DNA of 9,545 bases from Hadesarchaea archaeon (lineage in GTDB: Archaea; Hadarchaeota; Hadarchaeia; Hadarchaeales; WYZ-LMO6), in the NCBI GenBank assembly GCA_004347925.1, contig QNVD01000210.1, positions 1-9,545 on the forward strand, given 5' to 3'. Both the position numbers and the translations under genes were made by a program. Position 1 is the stretch's first letter. Every line of letters begins with the position of its first letter. The notes below the pieces were generated by a model. It ran no database searches. It saw only the letters and a program-made list of their open reading frames with translations, and was not told where the DNA came from. Below are positions 1 to 6,017 of the stretch, piece by piece.

Positions 1-61
1 CCGCCCCCGCCAGGGCCCCGAAGAGCATGAAGGGCAGGGAAGCCTTGCTCTTGAACTCCAA
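1..61 (-). CDS. Start of an unidentified, possibly membrane-bound protein (3' part off window)
   Basis: A minus-strand frame opens 14 nt after the hemK2-like stop codon and runs off the left edge. I chose a TTG at 61-59 because purine-rich Shine-Dalgarno-like sequence (GAGGGTGGGAGG) lies just upstream. An in-frame ATG at 28-26 is the alternative but has no ribosome binding site that I can see. The visible peptide, read as MEFKSKASLPFMLFGALAGA, has a short charged start followed by a hydrophobic stretch, which suggests a membrane helix. About 20 residues are too few to name a family. It would be the last visible gene of the run that begins at 1795. Confidence 0.4.
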   Translation of the reverse strand, partial: MEFKSKASLPFMLFGALAGA

Positions 62-75
62 CCTCCCACCCTCGG

Positions 76-678
76 CTATTGGGAGGGAGGACTAAAAAGG
101 TTCCACCCGGCCTCCACCAGCACCAGCTCCTCGAAGAAGAACCTGAGCCTCCCCAGGATCCTCGCCTCCAGCCCCCCCTCCCCCAGCCTCCTCAGGCTCT
201 CCTCCACCCCCGAGAGGGAGGACTGGACGAAGAGGGCCCTCCCCCCGGGTGAGAGGTGAAGGGGGAGCTCGGAGAGGAAGGGGTCCAGCACCCCCCTGCC
301 GCTCCTCCCCCCGCTCCAGCGGGGGTCCCCCTCCCCCTCCTCCGGTAGGTAGGGTGGGTTGAAGAGGATCAGGTCGAAGGTGGAGGAACCCACGGGGGAG
401 AAGAGCTCCCCCCTCCTGAGCTCCACCCTCTCCCCCACCCCGTGCCTCCAGGCGTTCAGCCAGGCGCAGCGGAGGGCAGCCTCGCTCACGTCGGTGGCCA
501 CCACCCTCCCCCCCTGCTCAGCCGCCAGCACGGCCAGGATCCCGCACCCCGTCCCCAGCTCCAGCACCCTCTCCCCCTCCTTCACCTCCAGGTGGTCGGC
601 CAGCAGGAAGGTGTCCTCGGCGGGCTCGTACACCCCCGGGAGGACCAGGAACTCCCTTCCCCGGTAGAAGACCCTCAT
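76..678 (-). CDS. HemK2/Mtq2-like SAM-dependent protein-glutamine methyltransferase
   Basis: A 200-residue class I SAM-dependent methyltransferase of the archaeal HemK-related family. In archaea and eukaryotes this family methylates the glutamine of the GGQ motif in class I peptide release factor (aRF1/eRF1), usually with the small zinc protein Trm112 as activator. No Trm112 gene is in the window. Visible marks are the family N-terminal signature YEPAEDT (residues 17-23), SAM-binding motif I LELGTGCG (39-46), an acidic motif II residue at D63 (VVATD), and the catalytic NPPY (107-110). It lacks the long N-terminal helical domain of bacterial PrmC, as expected for HemK2. The start ATG gives the usual spacing of about 16 residues before YEPAED. 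A GGAG abuts the ATG, so the ribosome site is weak and expression probably depends on the upstream genes, which end 30 nt away. Family assignment is strong. The exact substrate is inferred from the family. Confidence 0.88.
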   Translation of the reverse strand: MRVFYRGREFLVLPGVYEPAEDTFLLADHLEVKEGERVLELGTGCGILAVLAAEQGGRVVATDVSEAALRCAWLNAWRHGVGERVELRRGELFSPVGSSTFDLILFNPPYLPEEGEGDPRWSGGRSGRGVLDPFLSELPLHLSPGGRALFVQSSLSGVEESLRRLGEGGLEARILGRLRFFFEELVLVEAGWNLFSPPSQ

Positions 679-708
679 CTCCGGAAGGTGGAGGAGGGGA
701 AGATAAGG

Positions 709-1239
709 CTAGAGGATGAGCCTGGCGGAGAGGACCAGGCTGCACATCCCCAGCACGTCACAGAGGGAGGTGATGACGGGGCCCGTCACGTTGTCCGGGT
801 CCAGTCCCCTGGCGAAGGAGAAGAGGGCGAGGAGGGTGGAGGAGAGGATCACGGCGGGGGTGAGGAGGAGTCCGCTCACCAGCATCACCAGGGCGTACTT
901 CGCCGAGCCTCCCACCGCCAGCAGGTACAGCAGGAGGAAGAGGGAGGTGGCCGCGTACATGACCAGGCTGGAGAGGGAGAGGGCCTTCAGGTTGAAGTAG
1001 AGCTCCCTCCTCTGCCCCCTGGCTATGGTCCCCAGGTGGAGGGCCGAGCTGAGCCTAGCCCCCAGGATGGACCCCACGTTCCCCGATATGTCGTTGATGA
1101 CGGGCACCATGAAGAGGAGGAAGGAGAAGGTGGTGAGGAAGCCCAGGTTGGACTCCGCCAGAAGGCCGGAGAAGGTGGAGATGATGGCGCAGGCCAACAG
1201 GATGAAGTAGCTCTCCGCCACCGTCCTCCAGAAGCGCAT
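709..1239 (-). CDS. MgtE/SLC41-type divalent cation transporter, membrane half (second of a tandem pair)
   Basis: A 176-residue membrane protein matching the integral-membrane domain of MgtE/SLC41 magnesium transporters (PF01769), without the cytoplasmic N and CBS domains of bacterial MgtE. It has about five hydrophobic segments. Family landmarks are P46, followed by NDISGNVG (49-56) at the pore-lining region, and LDPDNVTGPVITSLCD (146-161), where the conserved acidic residues that line the Mg2+ path in known MgtE lie. It starts 4 nt after the stop of the neighbouring half, with GGTGAGGGG as ribosome site, so the two are co-translated. Eukaryotic SLC41 proteins hold two such domains in one chain, so the likely functional unit here is a heterodimer of the two products. 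Transport of Mg2+ rather than another divalent ion is a family inference. Confidence 0.85.
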   Translation of the reverse strand: MRFWRTVAESYFILLACAIISTFSGLLAESNLGFLTTFSFLLFMVPVINDISGNVGSILGARLSSALHLGTIARGQRRELYFNLKALSLSSLVMYAATSLFLLLYLLAVGGSAKYALVMLVSGLLLTPAVILSSTLLALFSFARGLDPDNVTGPVITSLCDVLGMCSLVLSARLIL

Positions 1240-1243
1240 CCCC

Positions 1244-1795
1244 TCACCCCCACCAGAGGACCGCCAGGTAGATGCAGAGGATGGTGATGATGTCCCCGGC
1301 GGTGGTCATCACGGGGCCCGTCACGGTGTCCGGGTCCCACCCCCTCCTGAAGGCCTGGAAGGCCACCAGGATGGTCAGGAAGGTTATGAGCACCCCCGCC
1401 AGCATCCCGGAGACCGCGGCTATCCAGAGGAGGGAGAGGAGGTGGAAGGAGAGCCCCAGGGAGCCCCTGATCAGGAGGGAGACCAGCACCACCGTGACGG
1501 AGCCCACCACGCTCAGGAAGAGGGAGGCCAGGGCGTTCCCCACCAGCTCCCAGCTCCGGGAGAAGCGGGGCTTCAGGGTTCCCAGGTGGAGGGCGGTGCC
1601 CAGCCTCGAGCCCAGGGCGCATCCTATGTTGCCCCTCAGGTCCACCAGGGGGGGCACCACCGTGAGGAGACCGGGCAGGGCGCGGAACCTCTCCTTCATC
1701 CCCTCCAGCACCGAGCCGGACCCGAAGTCGGCCAGGGCGCAGAGGAGCAGGACCGAAAGACTCTGGAGCAGCAGGGCCTTCAGGGCCTTCTCCAC
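1244..1795 (-). CDS. MgtE/SLC41-type divalent cation transporter, membrane half (first of a tandem pair)
   Basis: A paralogue of the following gene. From the GTG chosen here it is 183 residues, close to the 176 of its partner. It shows the same landmarks: PPLVDLRGNIG (48-58) and WDPDTVTGPVMTTAGD (153-168), plus about five hydrophobic segments. The frame stays open far upstream to 2137, but that extension is antisense to the gene at 1895 and low-complexity, so it is not coding. The GTG at 1795-1793 was selected because it matches the partner's N-terminus and lies downstream of purine-rich sites (AAGGAGG at about 1827-1833, AGGAG at about 1813-1817). The start is the least certain part, and a few more residues (FKEGWRGVFGGR) could belong. 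The downstream half begins 4 nt after this stop. Membrane transporter of divalent cations, by family. Confidence 0.8.
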   Translation of the reverse strand: MEKALKALLLQSLSVLLLCALADFGSGSVLEGMKERFRALPGLLTVVPPLVDLRGNIGCALGSRLGTALHLGTLKPRFSRSWELVGNALASLFLSVVGSVTVVLVSLLIRGSLGLSFHLLSLLWIAAVSGMLAGVLITFLTILVAFQAFRRGWDPDTVTGPVMTTAGDIITILCIYLAVLWWG

Positions 1796-1852
1796 CCTCC
1801 CACCGAAAACTCCTCTCCAGCCCTCCTTAAAGGTTGAACCCAGCGCTTCCGA

Positions 1853-1864
1853 TAGATTAAAAAG
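1853..1864. promoter_or_regulatory. AT-rich patch in the divergent intergenic region, probable TATA element(s)
   Basis: The only AT-rich block between the divergent genes reads AGATTAAAAAGG on the plus strand. It lies about 30-40 nt before the ATG at 1895, which fits a short-leader transcript for the small membrane protein. Read on the minus strand (CCTTTTTAATCT) it lies about 60 nt before the GTG at 1795, which would give a leader containing AAGGAGG. One patch may serve both directions, or a second element (CATTTTTATC, 1888-1897 on the minus strand) may serve the transporter genes. Confidence 0.4.
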
Positions 1865-1894
1865 GAGGCAGAAGAGGAAGAAAACGGGATAAAA

Positions 1895-2245
1895 ATGAAG
1901 GTCGGAAAGGAACTGATAGGACCGGCGGCCTTCTACATCGGACTGCTGATAGCGTTGGTGGCAGCGGTAGCCATAGACCCGTCCGGAAAGCTGTACGGGG
2001 TGCTGGCGGTGCTGGGGATCATCGTGGCCCTCCTCAACATCACCGCCGAGGAGGTCAACATGTTCATGATAAGCTCGATAGCCTTCATCGTCTCCGCCCT
2101 GGGGATGTGGCAGCTGATCGAAGCGACCGGGGTGCACCTGGCCGACGAGTGGACCAGGCTGGCGGCGAACATCACGGTTCTGCTGGGCGCCGGAGTGGTG
2201 ATCATAGCCCTCAAGGCCATCTACCAGCTGGCCAAGAGCAGGTAA
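1895..2245 (+). CDS. Small four-helix membrane protein of unknown function
   Basis: A 116-residue protein with four predicted hydrophobic segments: about 8-28, 34-50, 56-74 and 90-110. A conserved-looking loop LNITAEEVNMFMISSIAF (47-64) lies between helices two and three, and the C-terminus is basic (LAKSR). It resembles small archaeal membrane proteins with a GLLNIT-x-EE/KEV loop that are annotated only as conserved hypothetical. I know no function for them. The start ATG is preceded by GAAGAGGAAG and an AT-rich patch and is the only sensible start. Codon choice (ATA, CTG, GGA, GCG) is more mixed than in the neighbours. The gene stands alone: it diverges from the transporter pair and is followed directly by a T-tract. 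Confidence 0.78.
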   Translation: MKVGKELIGPAAFYIGLLIALVAAVAIDPSGKLYGVLAVLGIIVALLNITAEEVNMFMISSIAFIVSALGMWQLIEATGVHLADEWTRLAANITVLLGAGVVIIALKAIYQLAKSR

Positions 2246-2260
2246 GGAGCCCGGTTACCC

Positions 2261-2279
2261 TTCTTTTTTTTATTTTTTT
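2261..2279 (+). terminator. Poly-T terminator of the small membrane protein gene
   Basis: A 19-nt tract that is almost all T (TTC, then T-runs broken by a single A) begins 15 nt after the TAA stop at 2243-2245. Archaeal RNA polymerase terminates on such T-runs without needing a hairpin. It is by far the strongest T-run in the window. Confidence 0.75.
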
Positions 2280-2280
2280 C

Positions 2281-2423
2281 CAGCCAACTGGAGGATTCAG
2301 CCCTGGGCTTAAGCCACCGGTCCAGGACCCCCGTGGGGGCCGAACCAGGGGTCCCCGAGCTGCCCCCCGGATCACCTGCCCATCGCTTCACCGGAGGGAG
2401 TCCCTCGGGAAACCCTGTCAAAG
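2281..2423. other. GC-rich, palindrome-rich gap of unknown content between a T-tract and a tRNA
   Basis: No convincing coding frame is present. The stretch is dense in inverted repeats: GGCTTAAGCC (2306-2315, perfect palindrome), GGTCC-A-GGACC (2319-2329), CCCC-CGTG-GGGG (2328-2339), and GGACCCC (2325-2331) pairing with GGGGTCC (2348-2354). On the minus strand CCTCCGG and CCGGGGG (about 2368-2396) can also pair around a 20-nt loop. It lies immediately 3' of tRNA-Thr on the tRNA's strand and immediately 3' of the T-tract on the other strand. It could be a structured non-coding RNA, tRNA-associated insertion debris, or plain GC-rich spacer. I recognised no SRP, RNase P, 5S or C/D-box signature. 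Confidence 0.4.
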
Positions 2424-2510
2424 AGCCCCGGGCGGGAATTGAACCCGCGACCTCGCGCTCTTCGTGCGGGCATACCAAGCGCGCGCTCTGACCGGCTGAG
2501 CTACCGGGGC
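2424..2510 (-). tRNA. tRNA-Thr (anticodon GGU) with a 13-nt intron
   Basis: A complete cloverleaf reads on the minus strand. The acceptor GCCCCGG (2510-2504) pairs perfectly with CCGGGGC (2431-2425). The D-stem is GCTC/GAGC, the anticodon stem CGCGC (2483-2479) with GCGCG (2458-2454), and the T-arm GCGGG-TTCAATT-CCCGC. The discriminator base is U (2424). The anticodon GGU at 2476-2474 decodes ACC/ACU, and U73 is the usual archaeal Thr discriminator. The region between the two halves of the anticodon stem is 20 nt instead of 7, so 13 nt must be removed. CCA is not encoded. Confidence 0.92.
2460..2472 (-). other. tRNA intron at position 37/38
   Basis: If the mature loop is UUGGUAA, the excised segment is 2472-2460, placed at the canonical 37/38 site cut by the archaeal splicing endonuclease. 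The bulge-helix-bulge is imperfect: the central helix gives U-A, U-G and G-C but then a G/A mismatch. A one-nt shift, giving the loop UUGGUGA, cannot be excluded from sequence alone. Confidence 0.75.
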
Positions 2511-2530
2511 CATCCTACCTCGACTCCCAG

Positions 2531-2540
2531 GCTAAAAAAA
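2531..2540 (-). promoter_or_regulatory. TATA-like box A for tRNA-Thr
   Basis: The minus strand reads GGGTTTTTTTAGCC. The T-run lies 24-30 nt upstream of the tRNA 5' end at 2510, the right distance for a TBP site driving a tRNA transcript that starts at or near the mature end. Confidence 0.55.
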
Positions 2541-2586
2541 CCCGCGGGAGTTGGGTGATCGCCGGAAAGGGGGGCTTTTCCCTTTT

Positions 2587-2600
2587 GTTTCATATGAAAC
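2587..2600. promoter_or_regulatory. 14-bp perfect palindrome upstream of the btuF-like operon (candidate operator)
   Basis: GTTTCATATGAAAC is a perfect 14-bp palindrome about 38 nt before the ATG at 2638, in an otherwise short promoter region. It directly precedes, or overlaps, the candidate TATA elements: CATATGAAA within it, and AAATAAAAAA at 2607-2616. That position suits a dimeric helix-turn-helix repressor, plausibly metal- or cofactor-responsive, controlling the importer. The regulator is not in the window. Confidence 0.5.
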
Positions 2601-2637
2601 GAGAAAGAAATAAAAAAGGAGGGGGGGAGGATGGGGG

Positions 2638-3702
2638 ATGGCGGGAAAGGCGGCGGTTCTTCCGGCCGTGCTCGTGGCGGTCCTCCTCGCCGCGGGCTAC
2701 CTGGGTTACCGGGCCGGATCGAAGACCCTGGTGACCCCTGAGAGCACCCTCACGGTGGTGGACGACTCGGGGAAGTACGTGGAGGTCCCCCGGCCCGTGA
2801 GGAGCCTGGCCGTGCTCCACAGCGACGCGGGGGAGATCCTGTGCGCCCTGGGGGCGGAGAACCTGGTGGTGGGGGTGAGTCCCACCACCAAGGCCAAGCT
2901 GTCCCCCAAGTTCGACAACGTCAGCGAGGTGGGCAGCTGTTCCTCCCCCAACTACGAGAAGATAGTGGAGCTGCGCCCTGACGTGGTGATCACCTACAGC
3001 GGGAGCACGGGCTCGGAGGAGCAGCTGAGGAGCAGGCTGGAGCCCCTGGGCATCAGGGTCCTCTGCCTGGACGCCTACAAGCTGGAGCTCATCCCCAAGG
3101 ACATAAGGCTGCTGGGGCTGATGCTGGGGAGGGAGGAGAGGGCGGAGGAGTACGCCAAGTTCTTCGAGAACCTGGTCGGGCTCATCGAGAACCGGGTCTC
3201 CGGCCTGCCCGCCGAGAACAGGGTGCGCGTCTACCTTGAGGGGCACAAGGACTACCAGACGGCCTCCTACGGCACCATGGGGCACAGCATCATCACCGCG
3301 GCGGGGGGTCTGAACCTGGCCGCCGGGGAGCCCGTCCCCTATCCCATCATCTCCTCCGAGTGGGTGCTGGAGAAGGACCCGGACGTCATCCTCAAGAACG
3401 CCGGGAGCAAGGTCCTCCCCAGCGGGGGAAGGGGCCTGACCGATCCCGGTCCCCTCCGGCAGGTCAGGGAGGCCCTCCTGAGCAGGCCAGGATGGTCGGA
3501 GCTGAAGGCGGTGAGGGAGAACAGGGTCTACGTGGTGAGCTGGGACCTCTGGGGGGGAGGCTCCCAGATCATCACCCTATGTCACGCCGCCAGGTGGTTC
3601 TATCCCTCCCTCTTCCAGGACCTGGATCCTCTCCCCCTGCACCGGCAGCTGGTGGAGAACTTCTGGGGCCTTGAGTACCGGGGAGTGTTCACCTACCCAT
3701 GA
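2638..3702 (+). CDS. BtuF/FecB-type substrate-binding protein of a cobalamin or iron-chelate ABC importer
   Basis: A 354-residue periplasmic-binding-type protein (PF01497 class). It starts with a hydrophobic signal/anchor helix (about 7-26). The lobe sequence begins near VEVPRPVRSLAVLHSDAGEI (48-67), and the segment VGS...PNYEKIVELRPDVVITY (98-120) is typical of the family. No lipobox cysteine follows the helix, so membrane anchoring by the uncleaved helix is likely. The ATG at 2638 was chosen over the out-of-frame ATG at 2631. It follows AGGAGGGGGGAGG by about 7 nt. The gene overlaps the permease gene by 4 nt (ATGA). The family captures cobalamin, haem or ferric chelates outside the membrane. 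The sequence does not show which, and no cobalamin or siderophore genes flank it to decide. Confidence 0.88.
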   Translation: MAGKAAVLPAVLVAVLLAAGYLGYRAGSKTLVTPESTLTVVDDSGKYVEVPRPVRSLAVLHSDAGEILCALGAENLVVGVSPTTKAKLSPKFDNVSEVGSCSSPNYEKIVELRPDVVITYSGSTGSEEQLRSRLEPLGIRVLCLDAYKLELIPKDIRLLGLMLGREERAEEYAKFFENLVGLIENRVSGLPAENRVRVYLEGHKDYQTASYGTMGHSIITAAGGLNLAAGEPVPYPIISSEWVLEKDPDVILKNAGSKVLPSGGRGLTDPGPLRQVREALLSRPGWSELKAVRENRVYVVSWDLWGGGSQIITLCHAARWFYPSLFQDLDPLPLHRQLVENFWGLEYRGVFTYP

Positions 3703-4751
3703 GGGGAAAGGCCCTCAGGCTGTACAGGGGCTTCGTCCGCCGGAAGGTGTGGGTGATCCTCTCCCTCCTTCTCCTCCTCTTCCTCCTCTCCCTCCTCTCC
3801 CTCTCCCTGGGGGCGGCAAGGCTGGGCCCGGGCGAGGTCTGGCGGGCCTTCTTCTCCAGGTTCCTCCCCCTCTCCCCTCCCGATCGGCTCTCGGAGGTCA
3901 TCGTCTGGGAGCTCAGGGTGCCCAGGGTCCTCCTGGCCGTGCTCGCCGGGGCGGGGCTGGCCCTGGCCGGTGCCGTGAGCCAGGGGCTGCTGCGCAACCC
4001 CCTGGCCAGTCCCTACACCCTCGGCATCTCCTCCGCGGCGGGCTTCGGGGCCTCCCTGGCCCTGGTGCTGGGGCTGGGGGTGGTGGGGGGTGAGTACCTG
4101 GTGGTGGCCAACGCCTTCTGCTTCGCCCTGCTGGCCACCCTGCTGGTGTGGGCCCTCGGCCTGAAGAAGGGGATGAGCCCGGAGAGCGTCATCCTGGCCG
4201 GCATAGCCGTCATGTACCTCTTCTCCTCCCTCACCTCCATCCTCCAGTACGCGGCCGAGCCCAGGGCCCTGCAGGGGGTGGTCTTCTGGCTGATGGGGGG
4301 CCTCCACACGGCCACCTGGGAGGGGGTCCTGCCGGTGCTGGTCCTCCTCCTGCTCTGCTCTCCCCCCCTCCTGGGCTCGTCCTGGGACCTCAACGCCATA
4401 GCGGTGGGGGACGAGACGGCCAGAAGCCTGGGCGTGAACGTGAAAAGGGTCAGGGGGATGGGGCTGGTCCTGCTCTCCCTCCTCACCGCCGGCATCGTCT
4501 CCTTCACCGGGACCATCGGCTTCATCGGCCTGGTCTCCCCCCACCTGGCCAGGATGCTGGTGGGGGGGGACCACCGCTTCCTCCTCCCCTGCTCCTGCCT
4601 GGTGGGGGCCCTCCTGCTGCTGGGGGCCGACACGCTGGCCAGAACCCTCCTGGCCCCCACCGAAATCCCCGTGGGTGCCATAACCTCCCTCCTGGGCATC
4701 CCCTTCTTCCTCCACCTGCTCCTCAGGAAGAGGAGGGACTACTGGCCATGA
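3699..4751 (+). CDS. BtuC/FecCD-type ABC importer permease
   Basis: A 350-residue polytopic membrane protein of the FecCD family (PF01032) with a basic N-terminus, a first helix at about 18-38, and roughly nine to ten hydrophobic segments in all. Family marks are LRVPRVLLAVLAGAGLALAG (72-91) followed by the conserved QGLLRNPLASPYTLGISSAAGFGA segment (95-118), GFIGLVSPHLAR (274-285), which forms the cytoplasmic coupling region that contacts the ATPase, and the C-terminal IPVGAITSLLGIPFFLHLL (323-341). Length is normal for the family. It overlaps the binding-protein gene at its start and the ATPase gene at its end, each by an ATGA. It forms the homodimeric channel of the type II importer made by these three genes. 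Confidence 0.92.
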   Translation: MRGKALRLYRGFVRRKVWVILSLLLLLFLLSLLSLSLGAARLGPGEVWRAFFSRFLPLSPPDRLSEVIVWELRVPRVLLAVLAGAGLALAGAVSQGLLRNPLASPYTLGISSAAGFGASLALVLGLGVVGGEYLVVANAFCFALLATLLVWALGLKKGMSPESVILAGIAVMYLFSSLTSILQYAAEPRALQGVVFWLMGGLHTATWEGVLPVLVLLLLCSPPLLGSSWDLNAIAVGDETARSLGVNVKRVRGMGLVLLSLLTAGIVSFTGTIGFIGLVSPHLARMLVGGDHRFLLPCSCLVGALLLLGADTLARTLLAPTEIPVGAITSLLGIPFFLHLLLRKRRDYWP

Positions 4752-5515
4752 AGATGGAGGCGAGGGGGGTCCACTTCAGCTACGGAAGCCTGCTGGCCCT
4801 CAGGGGGGTGACGCTGGGGGCGGAGGAGGGGGAGGTGGTGAGCCTGGTGGGTCCCAACGGCTCCGGGAAGACCACCCTCCTCCGGTGCCTGGACGGGATC
4901 CTCAGGCCCCAGAGGGGGTCCATCCTCCTGGACGGAAGGGAGCTGGCCCGGATCGATCCCCGGGAGCTCTCCAGGAGGGTGGGGTATCTCCCCCAGGGCT
5001 CCCCCTCCTCCTTCCCCCTCACCGTCTTCGACACCGTGCTCCTGGGAAGGAGGCCCCACCTGGGCTGGAGGGTGGGGGAGAGGGATCTGAGGGTGGTCTC
5101 CGGGCTCCTGGAGGAGATGGGGATGGAGGGGCTGGCCCTGAGGCACTTCGGGGAGCTGAGCGGGGGGGAGAGGCAGAAGGTTCTGCTGGCCAGGCTGCTG
5201 GCCCAGGAGCCGGAGGTCCTGCTGCTGGACGAGCCCACCGCCCATCTGGACCTCAGGCACCAGCTGGAGATCCTGGGCCTCCTGAGGAGGAAGGCCGGGG
5301 AGAGGGGGATCACCGTCGTGATGGCGCTGCACGACCTCAACCTGGCCTCGGGCTTCTCGGACAGGGTCGTGCTGCTGCACAGGGGCAGGGTGCTGGCCTC
5401 GGGGAGGCCGGGATCCGTGCTCACCCCCTCCCGCCTGGAGAGGGTCTACGGGGTCAGGGTCAGGAGGATGGGGGGGAAGGGCAGGCCCTATCTGCTGCCC
5501 CTGCGCCCCTCCTGA
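4748..5515 (+). CDS. BtuD/FecE-type ABC importer ATPase
   Basis: A 255-residue ABC ATPase with all catalytic motifs in order: Walker A GPNGSGKT (35-42), Q-loop Q83, signature LSGGERQ (137-143), Walker B VLLLDE (157-162) with D-loop AHLD (165-168), and switch histidine H195 in MALHD. Two of these dimerise under the permease dimer to power uptake. The frame is open back to 4148, but that part is antisense-like shadow inside the permease gene. The ATG at 4748 overlaps the permease stop (ATGA) and gives the standard N-terminus (VHFSYGSLLALRGVTL). The C-terminal tail after about residue 225 includes the usual LERVYGVRV of FecE/BtuD proteins. Confidence 0.93.
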   Translation: MKMEARGVHFSYGSLLALRGVTLGAEEGEVVSLVGPNGSGKTTLLRCLDGILRPQRGSILLDGRELARIDPRELSRRVGYLPQGSPSSFPLTVFDTVLLGRRPHLGWRVGERDLRVVSGLLEEMGMEGLALRHFGELSGGERQKVLLARLLAQEPEVLLLDEPTAHLDLRHQLEILGLLRRKAGERGITVVMALHDLNLASGFSDRVVLLHRGRVLASGRPGSVLTPSRLERVYGVRVRRMGGKGRPYLLPLRPS

Positions 5516-5526
5516 GGAGACCAAAC

Positions 5527-5537
5527 CTTAAGTAAAG
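5527..5537 (+). promoter_or_regulatory. Probable TATA box of the RimI-like gene
   Basis: CTTAAGTAAAG lies centred about 26 nt before the ATG at 5558, in the 42-nt gap after the importer operon. No Shine-Dalgarno is seen in front of the ATG, so a leaderless transcript starting at or near the ATG is likely. Confidence 0.5.
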
Positions 5538-5557
5538 AGAGCGGGTAAAGTAATTCA

Positions 5558-6016
5558 ATGACCGGCCTGAGGGAGCTGAGGGTGGTCAACCTGACGGAGA
5601 AGGATCTTCGGGAGGTCATGGAGATAGGGTACAGGTGCTTCCCCGACCCCTATCCCCTGACCCTGCTGGAGCAGCTCTACAAGAGCGACCCCTCGGGCTT
5701 CCTGGGCGTGAGGATGAACGGGAAGCTGGTGGGGTACCTGATCTGCACCATGAGGTGGGGAGGGGTGGGGCACATCCTCTCCATAGCCGTGGACCCCCAG
5801 TACAGGAGGAGGGGAGTGGGGAGGGCCCTCATCCTCAAGGCCCTGGAGAGACTGAGGAAGGAGGGGGCTACGTGCGTGAGGCTGGAGGCCAGGAAGAGCA
5901 ACCTGGGGGCCAGGGCCTTCTACTCCACCCTCGGATTCAAAGAAGAGAGAGAGCTCCCCCACTACTACGAGGACGGGGAGGCCGCCGTGCTCATGTGGTA
6001 TACCTACCCCACCTGA
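5558..6016 (+). CDS. rimI: RimI/Ard1-type GNAT N-alpha-acetyltransferase
   Basis: A 152-residue GNAT acetyltransferase. The acetyl-CoA-binding motif A reads ILSIAVDPQYRRRGVGRALI (73-92), with the RxxGxG phosphate loop at 83-88. The stretch LEARKSNLGARAFYSTLGF (109-127) and the C-terminal LPHYYEDGEAAVLMW (133-147) match RimI/Naa10 proteins, where the tyrosine before the (D)GEDA-like turn contributes to catalysis. Archaeal members acetylate protein N-termini with broad specificity. Alternatives are another small-molecule GNAT, but the C-terminal signature favours RimI. It is probably transcribed from its own promoter. Its stop is 1 nt from the dnaG stop on the other strand. Confidence 0.85.
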   Translation: MTGLRELRVVNLTEKDLREVMEIGYRCFPDPYPLTLLEQLYKSDPSGFLGVRMNGKLVGYLICTMRWGGVGHILSIAVDPQYRRRGVGRALILKALERLRKEGATCVRLEARKSNLGARAFYSTLGFKEERELPHYYEDGEAAVLMWYTYPT

Positions 6017-6017
6017 G

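Noticed and set aside
442..1287. 281-residue plus-strand open frame
   Set aside because: Low-complexity Gly/Glu/Pro/His-rich translation antisense to two well-recognised genes; an artefact of GC-rich third positions.
1796..2137. Upstream extension of the first MgtE-like gene to an ATG at 2137 on the minus strand
   Set aside because: It is fully antisense to the well-supported gene at 1895-2245, gives His/Gly/Gln-rich non-membrane sequence, and would double the length compared with the paralogue.
2281..2423. Possible SRP RNA, RNase P RNA or C/D-box guide
   Set aside because: I found no SRP GGAA/AGCA asymmetric-loop motif, no conserved RNase P elements, and no convincing paired C/D boxes; the stretch is also short for SRP or RNase P RNA.
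2511..2637. Cobalamin riboswitch in front of the btuF-like gene
   Set aside because: The region between the tRNA and the gene is about 127 nt, contains the tRNA promoter and a DNA palindrome, and lacks a recognisable B12 box.
3693..4715. 340-residue minus-strand open frame opposite the permease
   Set aside because: Repetitive Glu/Gly/Gln/His composition with no domain; it mirrors the permease gene on the other strand.
4148..4747. Long in-frame N-terminal extension of the ABC ATPase
   Set aside because: It lies inside the permease coding sequence and gives Pro/Gly-rich nonsense. The ATG at 4748 with the ATGA overlap is the normal arrangement.
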